From Phoronis ovalis (taxonomy: Eukaryota; Phoronida; Phoronidae), in the NCBI GenBank assembly GCA_028565635.1, contig JAOXYB010068833.1, positions 1-24,245 of the forward strand: DNA of 24,245 nt, read 5' to 3'. Both the position numbers and the translations under genes were made by a program. Below, one piece after another: positions 10,601-23,000 of this stretch. The notes under the pieces were generated by a model. It made no database searches. It saw only the letters and a list, made by a program, of their open reading frames with translations, and was not told the origin of the DNA. Position 1 is the stretch's first letter. Every line of letters starts with the position of its first letter.

Positions 10601-13600
10601 GAGTTGAATTGATCTGATCATAGTTGTTCGATTTTATTCACTTCCCAGTCTCCGCAGCCAGGATCGGTTACATAACAATAAGCTTTTTGCTTAAGTGGAC
10701 TATAGATAAACTATGGCAGGACAGAATGTGTGTGATCGAACTATTGTGCTAGCTACCTGCTCAGTCCTATTTTTGTAAGTTGCAATTTGATTGGTGTCAA
10801 GATTTTCGTGAAGACTGCATATACAAATAAAGGGATTATCATTCTTCTGTTTTTCGAGATAATAAACAAAAATCGACTATGATTAAGCCCAGATGTTAGT
10901 TGAGAAGATATGGACACTAACAGATGGATTTATTCAGACTGCTCAAGGTAAAGATTTGATGTAACTTACTACGTCTGCCAAATGGATCAGGATATTCGTA
11001 GCCAGACTGCCAATAATAACCATTCATCGATGTAGTTGAGTAATTGCATGAATTATAATCATTAAATGTGCAGTTTCCATTCAGATATATATCTGTAAGA
11101 AGATAACAATTAATTTTATTTTTCCTATAAATAAAAGAACACAATTTGTCATTTTGAAACAGAATGCTTGTAGGCTTTTTTAGCTCAATACAATAAGATA
11201 ATAAGTACAAAAATGATAATTACCAGGGCATGCCCCATGAGTAATATTCATATCATCAAATGAAATTCTTTGCAGATGGTCAGAAGAATTCCAAGAAACA
11301 TCAAGAACAAGACTGAATGTACCACTTGGTATTGGTAAACTTGTAGCATGGAAGACAACATAATCACTTAAGTTTCCATATCGCTGCCACAATATTTCAT
11401 CCATGTTAGTATCGGTATCGATATAGTTCAAATACAAACTGGTACTATAATTATAACCACGTGCTGAGTACTGAAAAGTCAGGCAGGCAGATTCCTCCAA
11501 TGTGTAGAATGGGGACCTCAGAGCTGCACTAGTACTGGTACTTACAGGTCTAAGAGTTGCTGTTCTAACTAAAAAATATTAGATGCAACTCTCAGTATAA
11601 CATATGCTTATAACATTTTACTTGGATATATGTAATGACTATTATATACATGTTATGAATTTATAAGAGCCATAAAAGTTGTCTGAAATCAACGATTTGG
11701 AGCTGCTTAATATATACTATATGAAGAAAAGATACTAAATAACACTGTGTAGAAGTCATTTATGTTGCACACCATCTTGAGCATCTTTCCAGTACTTTAC
11801 TATATATTTGCTCAATGAGCATATCTATTGTATACCAAAACAAGTCAGAAGAAAATCATTCATTGATGAAATTGTATCTTACCAAATGCTCTCTTTAATT
11901 TATTGTAGTATGTAGAAATAAACCAGGATCCAGGTAGATCACTTCGGTAACCACAGAAATCATCATCAAACGTACAAATAAGTGGATGGACTGAAAATAA
12001 ACATATTAAGCTATCAATGAAATGATAGAACACTAATTTCAAAGTTTTATCACAAATTTATTTATCATTTTTTATACTTGTTTAACATTGTATAAAACTT
12101 TTGAAATATAATATTAACAGCTATTTAATTGTTTTGCAATATTTGGCAGAAGTTAATTATAGTAATGTGCATTTTTTATAAAATTGAATATGTTGTGTCA
12201 ACTCTTGAAGTAAATTTAAAATTCCAAAATTTGTTGTAAACCCACTTACCTATCATGGCATCTTATTCCTACAACAAACTATTAATATAGAAAGTTATTG
12301 TTTATAATAAATTAATAATAAACAGTAGCCTAAAGAGGAATCAATTGAAAATGAAGGAAAAAAAATAAATTTTCATATTTGCTTACCACATGCTATTTCA
12401 TCTGTGTAATCAGGACACTGAGCAATACCATCACATCTCGAGATATATGATAAGCACTCTCCTGTACCACAGCGGAACTCAGCTTGACCACATGCTGAAA
12501 CAATGCAAACAACATGATTAATGTATGTAGATATGTATTATATAGTACATGGTTCTCTCAATATCTGAACGACAAATCTTTTTAAGAGTATCAGTATGTA
12601 TTTCAAAGACTATAGGCAGATATTGTCAGAAGTCTGAAGGTCATACACCAAAACATTATGACAAACATGTATTTTATTATAAGAAAGTCCAGACATTCTG
12701 TTGCAGAATTTAAGGCATAAGGTACTGTAGGACTGTTTAAAAACTGCCTGAGATCTACAGCTATGTCATTATTATAACAAGCCCCTCAATATATACAGCA
12801 ATAATTGTAATGGGTAGTTTTAAAATAGAAGATCTTATAGCTGTGATTGTGAAATACATATAATATAATTGTGAAATAAAACAGTCATATATTATTATAA
12901 ACCCAGGCTCTGATACAGAGTAAATTTGTGACCGTTTTCTAAATTAGTGTCATTTCTTCCCACTTTTGAAATAGCAATTTGATGACCTAAACACTCCTAG
13001 CTTTATATGTAACAAACTAGGTCCTTACCACCTCAGGTGCTTGATAATTACATTCTGGTACTTGTTATTAACTATTTAATTTTGTGTTAAGACCCATCGG
13101 AAAACTTCAGATCTATTGTTTAAGATTATATATTTGACACGTTTTAATTTATGTTTTTCTTTTAAAAACATTGAAAACAAATATTTTCAATTTTTTGTAA
13201 TTGTAAAAAATTGAAAAATTCTATTTAAATAATATTTATAAAACGAGGATTTTAAGGGAAAACATTCAGTTTGTAAATTTCTAATCATCACATATATTAC
13301 CCCTATCTCATCTATATTAAATTATAAATTTTTTCTCAGATCTGCAAACTGTATATATAACTAGAGTCACGTGACAGCATAAACTATAAGAACACTTGCA
13401 ATTAATGGACGGTTTATTTCTTACTTCAGGGAAACTGCATCCCCTATTTTAGAGAAGCTGGGACTGAGCTGGCTACAGTAGTTTTAGTGTTGAAAACTGA
13501 TGAGCTTAATTCCTGGGTCTTGATTTTTATCAGAAAACAAATTTTCGCTCGCTCCATATGTTTAAATTTGTTATTTCTATGTTATTTCCCATTTTTATAA

Positions 13601-16600
13601 CATTTGAGATATTTGTTTTTAAAAAATAACAGCACATGTCATGCTATGTTATGTTATAACATAATGATAATATAATGTTTGAACCATCTGTAAGATATAT
13701 TTGAGTTTATTTTAGAGTCGTAAACATTGATTTAATATGTTGGACAACACACCGAATTATTTGTAATGGTTATTTCAATTTCACACATCCGATCACTTTA
13801 ATCCCACCCTTATCACCGAAATGAATGATTAAGCTTTATTATCTTACAGTTGCTAATGATGTTAAAAAGACGGATTAAATTTAGTATGTAGGATTATTGT
13901 AGTAGGAACACTCAGTAATATCTTATACCCAGTACATTCAAATATGTTAATTCAAGCTCATACGGGGTAAAGCAAACAAGGAACAAAGAAACTGCCCCGA
14001 AACGCTCATAGCCGAGGAAAACGGTCAGGAATCCTTGACCGTTTTCCAAGAAACAAGAAACCTGATTTTCATAAGGCTTTCTCCCAGAAATGTTGTGACC
14101 GTGTTCTAGAAAACGGTGGAAACCCCTTGTATCTGTGCCTGAAACCATTTATAAACTACCCTTTTTTATGGACAATGGACTAATACAGCCAAGTAATTTT
14201 GTAAATACAGATCAAGAAACTGTTACAAAAATAGTTCAGATTCAGACATGAGTTTAATAATCCAAAATTGTTTAGTCTCATATAACTTATTTGGTATGTC
14301 CTACGTATACTTACAAGATAAGTTGCATGCAGAGGCTGAATAAGATATTTCGTCAATAGCAATAGGAGATCCAACTCCTTCAAATATGACAAAGTATGTC
14401 CCTGCTGGCAAAGATATCAAAGCTTTGTGCCAATTACTATCTTGATAAGCATGCTGTTGCCACAGTGATGAAATGGATCCATTCAAATGTTTCAAGTAGA
14501 CCTTGATATAACTATTGTTCCAGTGAGTATCCATGTACCAATAGAATTCCATGCAACCTTCAACAGTATGATCTACAAGCTGGGACTGAAGATAAAGCTT
14601 ATTGAACCATGATTTGAAGTAGAATCCTAAAAGAAGAGAAACAAAGAAAAAATAAAAATGACAGACAGCAGAAAACAATTCATAAAACTTTAATATTATC
14701 ATAAAATGTTTCAATGCAGCAAGTTTATTAGTAATGTATTTCATGGGAAAAACTGCGAGTGAAGTGAAAGAATGAATGAAATAATTTTAGTTTTCAAAAA
14801 AAAGAGCAGCAAAAAGATGACATTTACTCCATGACATATAGGCAAATTATTGTCTGTTAATTCTTAATACAAATTAAAAAAATATATATTTAGTCTAAAA
14901 CTTGAAAGCAATAGGTCTATCAGCAATGGTAGGAAGAGACAATCTGATCATTATTTGAGATCAGTTATATATACTGTGATTTCTCATAGAAAACAGTAAT
15001 CTCAACCAATTATCTCTGCATGATTGATTCTCATAACACACAAAATATAGGACTTGTTTATGAACTATAGAATGTGTTATAACTTGTCTTACACAAATAT
15101 GAAGTACATTTCATGTACATATTTGACAGAGTGTATTTCTTAAAATATTTGTTATTTGTATTTGTTTAAGGTAAGATTCAAGCAAATACGGCCAAAAAAT
15201 TTGTTTTGAATGGTTACAAATCTCAAGAAAGTCACAACTCTTCTCGAAGGCAAAGGAAGGAACTAGTTCCATGCGCACACCACAATTTTTTTTTAAACAT
15301 TGTCTTAAAGACTGATTTGAATAGATTATTTTAGTAAAAACACAAATCATGTTTTCACAATGTTGAAATTTACATGTTTTTTCAAAATGTATATTGGTAC
15401 ATGTTTTAACAAGAAATAAAATGTTAGTTATTACTGCATGCCTTGTACTTGTCTGCTGAGATAATAGATTGAGACCATTGGGAAATCTAAATTTTTAAGC
15501 TTTTGCACACATTATTTAATAACGTACAAGACTTCAAATCTATCCTAGTTACCTGTTTTACTTCCAAAAACATCATAATACGGAGGATACCCAGACCTTC
15601 CCATTGATGTATGTCCTCTTTTGCTAGAATATGCACATGTAGTTGAGTAATCCCCACTGAAACTGCAGTTCAAATTTGAAGCTAAAAATAATACATGGTA
15701 GTTTTGATAATAATTTCAAATGAAATTTAAGTTTTAATTAATTGTTTTTTGTTACAGCAGAGTCAATAAAATGATAACATGCTGAAATGAGCAAGTAATA
15801 GTAAACAATTATTTAATTGAATGAATCAATAATTTTAAAAATTAATAAAAATTAAAAGTAAAATCCAGTACATTGTTAAAATGCAAAATATCTTTGGTTT
15901 GGTAACTAGGTATACGTCAAGAAATTGTAGGGACTGTTATGAAATTTTATTGCAATAACAACAACTAAATGTAAAAAAAGTCTCTAGAAATATCCTGAAG
16001 GACTTAGTTGCCAGATAAATGTTTCACCAAGATAATTTGATGCAGCAGATCACAAACAGAGCACTCTTTGGTGATGCTGGTGGACAGAATTTCTTGTAAA
16101 GCTGCATGTGAAACAACTTACGACATTGGATTTCATCAGAATAATCTCCACAGTGATACACTCCATCACACACAAATGAAGAGCTGACACATTGACTATT
16201 GCGGCAAAGGAACTCTCCACAGCTGCAACCTATCAAGCAAAAACAGCAAAGTACAAGATGAGTGATCTGTATGTAGCTATGGGAAATCACCAACTATTTT
16301 TTAACACAAGGCTCCATATCAAATCGGGAGACTTGAGATTTGAGTACAATAGGACTCATCATAATAATCGGCAAGGAAGCCAAATCAGCTACTGACTTAC
16401 TTTAGAAATATAATGCACCATATGCAAGATAGACAGAATATTGTATGCTTGTTTGTAGAAGTGCTATTTTAAAAACCAACACACAGTGCATCAAAACTGG
16501 GTTTCCTGTTACAGGTAAACATACCTGATTCATTACAAGGTGAATAATGAACAGATATTTCGTCAATGGCAACATCCGCATGATTCAAACCATGTGCACA

Positions 16601-16993
16601 TCCTCTGCCTGTCACTTCAAATGCAACAACATAACTTCCAGGAGGAAGCTTTACTGCAGCTGACTGCCAATCAACACCCTGGTGTCCTTCCTTGACCCAC
16701 AGAGTATAGTCATTATACTCTCTTTGTAAACCTCGTGCTGTAACTCGGAGTGTACCAACATCAGCTCCATACATATTATAGTAAAAGTGAAGACAGCCTG
16801 TTGACTTAAGGTTGAGCAATGGTGATTCTAATGTTGCTCTACTGTCATAGGGACCATTAACATACAAATAATAACCTGCAAAACAACATCTTTTAGTTAT
16901 ACTCTAAAATGTTTGTTTATTTTAAAATTAGATGGATACATATAATGTACAAAATGAGTATAATTTCTTTGCATTTACCTTGCAATTTATTTG

Positions 16994-17030
<37 letters not shown>

Positions 17031-20000
17031 CTACTTACGTACATACATGTCAAAATGCAGATGAAGCAATAACTGAATTTTTTTGATATATCTCAAATTT
17101 TCCATCATGAAAATATGTTTTAAATATTTGCCATTTAAAAAGTTTCCATGCTAGGGTAGGATATCTTTACACAAAACACGAAACTATTTCATGACAATAA
17201 TGTTCTTGCCTGTTTCATTTCCAAATGGGTCTGCAGTAGGTCCAGTTAAATAATATGGTGTTGAACCAAAGTGTCTTTGCCATGTAGAGTATGGACTGTG
17301 TGAAACGATATTTCCAAGCATATAAGAACAGATACTATCCTCAAAGGAGCAATCGGTACTGGGAACTGAAATAACAAAAATACAGAAGTCAAAACAGCAA
17401 AAATAGATTTTTGGGAACCCCTCTGTATTTTCCATTCACTATATAGATATCATCTGCATTAATACTTAATATATTAATATATTAATACATCAAAACATTT
17501 CCAGGAGCAAATGGTAAGATTTAGATGTTTTTGTATTGTGTATCTATTTGTCCAACTAATACTTCAATACATGTGATGTGTGTGTAATTGTGTTATTTTT
17601 TGCTAAAGTTTGTAAACAGAAAGGCTGGCTATGCAGTAATATATTTGTACACAATTTGTACATACCGGAACATTCAGATTCAGTGACATTTACTTGATCA
17701 ATACCAATATCACCCAATAACCCATCAGAATCCATAGAAGCAGAAAACACTATAGAGTAGGAACCAGGATGCAATGAAACACGAGCTGTACGCCATTGTT
17801 GATATAGATTTGCAGGTAGAGTCAACAAGTGCGTGGAGCCATTGATTTGGGAAAGTTCAACTTCTAACTGGCCCAAGCCATCAGTGAAAGTATACAAGAA
17901 ATTCAAGCACCCTTCTGTCGACAGAGTGATTTCTGGAGACTGCAAAGTAGCTGTGGCAAGTTGATAGTCAATCAACTGATCATTTCCGTTTACACCATCG
18001 GTTGAATTAAGGAAAGTGGTATTGGTGGCATTACTGTAATAATGTACTCTGGCAAAACTGCCTGCAATAGTAACAATAAACATGTACATGATACAAGAAC
18101 AAGTTGATATGAATTTAGACTTAAAAAAAACAGGTATTACATCATAATCATGTATCCAATCACAAATCAAGTATGCATAATTATGCATAAAGAAACAAGT
18201 TTAAGATGAATGTTTCGAGTATTTTTTTTTGAAATGTGTTAATTTGCATATTTACCTTAAACTTTAGCTTACTTATATATTCAACAGCTTTATGCACTCC
18301 GATAAAATGTACATGCATACTGTTACATGATTAATGCTAAAAAATAATGGTTACATCATGGCTGGCACAAATACATTTACATTACTAATGCAATAAACCA
18401 AATAAAAGAAATAACTAGTAACAAAATTAAGAGTACCCCATTTGTCAGGAGGATTAAAGTAGGATCCTGGTTGGTATCTCTGAAGATTCCATTCATAATC
18501 TGATGAGGAAGAACTAGATGTGTACATACACAGACTTCTTGTGAAAGAACAGTTAGCAGATGGGGCTAATTAACAAAAGACAAAAAAACAATTACTAATT
18601 ATTTTTAAAGCATATTTTTCAGCAATGCATCTAATGTTAAGTACTAATTTTTACTGGAATTTTGCTTTCAGGATAAATATATTGACCATTAATTCATGAA
18701 TTAACACACATGACAATTGCCTATTATCACTGTCTACTTACAACTCGGGCATCAACCAAAAGACAGGTCATCATACGACAGTACTGCGCTTACGCAACAA
18801 CCTATTTTGCAAAGATGCAAAGAATCAAAGCATAATGTATGGGGAAATAAATGTTAAACATTAGCAATTTTGCCCTTAGCACATTGGCAGAAATAATGCC
18901 AGAGTATGATAATTAACCATAGAACAACTAATACGTACGGCAGTCTGTCTCATCAACAGAATTTCCACAGTTTATGATGCCATCACACGTATAAGATTCA
19001 TGTAAACACTGGGTATTATTACACCCAAATTCATTACTTGAACACTCTGCAATTAGAAAATAAAAATTTAAATGCCAGAAATCATGTTTTATAACCCTAT
19101 GTTTCAAGTATATTTCACCATGGTAATAATAATAATTAATGCCAAGTTTATAATTTTACAAAAGTTTGGATTTTCAAAAGATATAACGGTAATTAATTTC
19201 TAAATTGGAATATTATGTCATTATTATAAATTCTGAAGAGTACTTAACCGACACGTTGTTTTTACTTTTTCTGTGAATTATAGCATATTTTGAGATTTCA
19301 AAAATTGAACAAAATTATAACGTCTATATTTCATTGATAATAGTTATATTTCTGAAATTTAGTAATTTTTTGATGGTTTAATTTGGTTTAAAAAAATGAT
19401 TATAGCAAAGAAATCTTTAAATCTTGCATGAAAGCTTTAAAATATCAAGTTTTGTATCTGGAAAAATTCAAAATGTGGCCACCAATTTGGATCATGCTGA
19501 ATACAGCAAATTCTTAGTAATTATATTAAATGCAATAAATAGAGTAAATATAAATTAAAAATTGTATCGCAAGATTCACTAATGACCTAACCACTTCCTA
19601 AAATACATTTGAATTGAGTGATTATTTTTTTTAAGAACCGGACAAATGGAAAAAAACTCCACGTAATGACTTTCTGAATATAACTGAAATCACCAAAAGG
19701 GTGTGATATTTACATCTACCTTCATAATATTAAAGCAAAAAAATATTTAATATATGATTCAAAACTAAAATGTTAAAATTTTCCACTCAACTTATAACTA
19801 CAAAACATTTATAAAGGTAGAGAAGCAGTGTACAATATTCCAAAAAATTGGAATCTCAATACCATTTGATATTGGGAGATAATAATGTAAAAGAACAGCG
19901 CCGTACAATTAAATAGTTAGCATACACAAAGCAGACAAGTTTAGTACTGCAAAGGTCATACTATTAGTTATTTTTATATCTCGTTTTCTGATTATTAACC

Positions 20001-23000
20001 AAATTTCTTCAAGTAACACATACTTAAAAATTGGCATATTTATTTCCTGTCATAGTGTATAAATCATGTGTCAACGTCTTATTATAAAATTAAAGGGAAA
20101 CATCCTGAAGAGCAAAATGTCATTGGTGAGGTTCAAAAAGTGACACCAAGTAAAACTGTGATCATAAATTAAGTTCAATGATTTACAATATAAAAAAATG
20201 AAAAATGCTATATTTTAAAAAAGGGACAATTTTCATTTTCGTTATTCAACACTTACCTAATTCCGGACAACTGTATGCAGACACAGATATATCATCTATT
20301 GCTGTATATGAATTATAATTGTCGCCTTTTATTGCTTCAAAAATCAATGAATAAACTCCAGCTGGCAATGACAGTTGAACGCGATTCCAGCTAGTCTCGG
20401 ATATGCCTTGCCCGTTGCTGATTAAATCCCATACTGTGCTGTTATACCCTTCACTAAAGGAATAAATGACTTGAAGACCTGGAAGTTTTACATCTGTGAC
20501 CTGGTAGTAAATGTTAGGATCATGAAGTTTGTACATGAATTTCAAACATCCTGTACTATGCAAAGCAAAGGTACGTGAAACCAAGTAAGCTGAAGAACCA
20601 TATAACCCGTATCGATTATTTAAAGCATAAAGGTACGGGGATGACGATGCTATAAAAAAAAAGATGGGATACATTTCAGAATGTATTTTTATAACAAGAT
20701 AAATACAGCTGCAAGGCAGTATCACTTAACATGTAAAATGTGTACTGTATACTATTTGCTTTAAATATTTTTCAAAATAAATCAGTACAATTCAGTGCTA
20801 ATATAATGAAGTACAGCACAAGACAACGCAATATAAGAGACGTCATATTGGTGCCAATAAATTTGCAAAAAAAATATATGTGCATTCTGTAAATATATAT
20901 ACAAGTATAAATAGATATATGCAACTATGAGACTTTTTTTAACCCCAATTACAACTATCAACAAAGCAATATTATCCAACTAAAACGGAATGTACAAAAT
21001 TAATAAACTCTCTTAGCATATATGATTCATTACATTTGACGACTGTAGATTTTAGTATCATACCATCAAAAGTTATTCATTTTGAAAAATAAACTAAGTT
21101 TAATTTTAAATCAGTTTGTTTTGTAATTAAATAGAAAAAAAATAACTGATTCTTAAACATACAAAGAAAATTATAACAATACATGCAATAAACAATTTGT
21201 ATAAATACCTAAATTTGGTAAAAACCCATTTGTCCAAGCATAGTTATAATAGCTTTGCCTTGTCGGTATTCTTGAGTAATTACATATATCATGATAATTG
21301 TTGAAAGTACAATTGGCTACTGGTGCTAAAAAACATAATAGTGAATATTTTGATTAAAATCACTACTACCTGCCTGTTAGGTGCACAATATATATTAGAA
21401 ACAACCCTGAAGCCATACTTTGTACTGCTTACAAAGATAACTATGTTTGCAAAAAGCTGTTTTCTAACATGTTTACATACATTTGCAATACTTATAAACA
21501 TAATAAAATTGTCTCAACTTTCTAGAGTTAATTATATTTATATTATATTTCCAAATATAACAATTAAATATTGTTAACACTGAAACAGGAATTTAATACA
21601 TACGACAGCTTCTTTCATCTGAACCATCAGCACAGTGTTCAATACCATCACACACTTGTGTTGCATTAACACACTGACCATTACCACAAGGCACTGCATA
21701 GCTTTGACATGCTAAAATAAAAAATAAAACTGCTAGTACTTGCAGTAAAGAAAAAGAAAATCAATACAAAACATTACCAACTGAAGATATCAAGATAAGA
21801 CAGCCATAACAATATGGATTTCTTACAATAATTTGCATTTTTCAGCACCATGTTGATTGTATCATCTTGAGATTTTTAAGTGTATTTCATTCATAAGCAA
21901 AATTTATCTACAGTAACTACTGTTTGAACACTTTGCCATAACTTGCGCTATAGTTTTCTTTACGTTCGACATTTAAAAATATATACAGCTAGATGAAACA
22001 TTTTGAGTAAATGCCTCTTTCCAATCTCACATTTGTAAAATATCCTAACAGCATTACAGTGTTACATTTTACTTCTTATTTAATATGAAAAGACATACAT
22101 ACCATAACAGATTACTAATTAGAAGTAAATGCAAGTTCATATCTTTGAAATTAAAAATGACCAATATATATGTAATTGTTTCATTCCTTGTCGCACAGAT
22201 CAGACACTTACCTGGAATGTAACAATCTCCATCCTTCACAGTTATCTCATCAATGGCTATATCTTGTAATGGGTAATAATAATAATAATAGGTGCCATTT
22301 GACACCGCTTTAAATTCAATATCATAGCTTCCCATTGGTAAGGTAATATTTCCCAGATACCATCTATTTCCCTGATCTCCAACTACCGTCCACAGCAGCT
22401 GAATAGAAGTACCAGTATGGAGATAGACATTTAGGCGATTTATATCTCGGCCCCAAGCATGGTAATAAAACTGTAAACATCCCGATGTGTTTCTTTGCAG
22501 AAAAGGTGATTGCAGGGTTGCTGTTTGAAATGTTCTACCATAGTTTCCTTCAGTGTATAGGTAGTACCCTGTAACAGATATATCAAAGTTGTTTTAATGT
22601 TTTCAATAAAACTATATCTTGTATTAGAAGAAAAAAGTTCAGTCATTGAAAGAGACAAATACATTAAGACTTTGGGATACATTGATCTGTATGTCTCATT
22701 GAAATGAAGAGATGACATGTAATAGTATATATTTTTGAAAAGATAGTTACTGTACTCTAAATTTAGCAAATGAAGAGATTATATAGTATGAATTTGATCA
22801 TTTGACCTGATAAAAAGCCATTTTGTATTTTAAAACAGTTAAGTTTCAAAAATTATAAATAATCAAAGACCCCTCTACCTACAAATTAAAACTTTGAACA
22901 AATGAATTTCACATAATTATATAATTATCTACAAAAAGCAGTCTCAGATTTTTTAAACTTGTTTTCCTCAGAATTTCTGAATTTTTGAAATTTAAAGGTC

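Larger units (their letters stand above)
8906..10969 (-). other. intron within MAM7 (2064 bp)
   Basis: Contains the hAT-like element near its 5' end in transcript direction. The remainder (8906-10247) is AT-rich without a recognised feature, apart from a weak tRNA-like patch near 9535-9570. Confidence 0.8.
12495..14314 (-). other. intron between MAM5 and LDLa4 (1820 bp)
   Basis: Holds the palindromic cluster at 14016-14117. The segment about 13340-13560 is also less AT-rich and may be an old repeat copy. The open frame at 13912-14148 matches no domain I recognise and overlaps the palindromes. Confidence 0.75.

Noticed and set aside
11093-11223. Search for a missing LDLa between MAM6 and MAM7
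   Set aside because: Only 131 nt and no cysteine-rich frame; adjacent MAMs are real.
12231-12290. GTAAGTGG donor on the minus strand after TTGTTGTAG, suggesting a 19-nt microexon
   Set aside because: Nineteen bases would break the phase 1 chain between LDLa4 and MAM6, which joins perfectly without it.
13912-14148. Minus-strand 78-residue open frame in a less AT-rich patch
   Set aside because: It overlaps the palindrome cluster, has no recognisable domain and no good splice sites; more likely part of a repeat.
16192-16395. Plus-strand 67-residue open frame
   Set aside because: It is antisense to the LDLa3 exon and continues into its intron; no motif.
17366-17665. Search for a missing LDLa between MAM3 and MAM4
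   Set aside because: The 300-nt intron holds no six-cysteine pattern on the minus strand, so the two MAMs are taken as truly adjacent.
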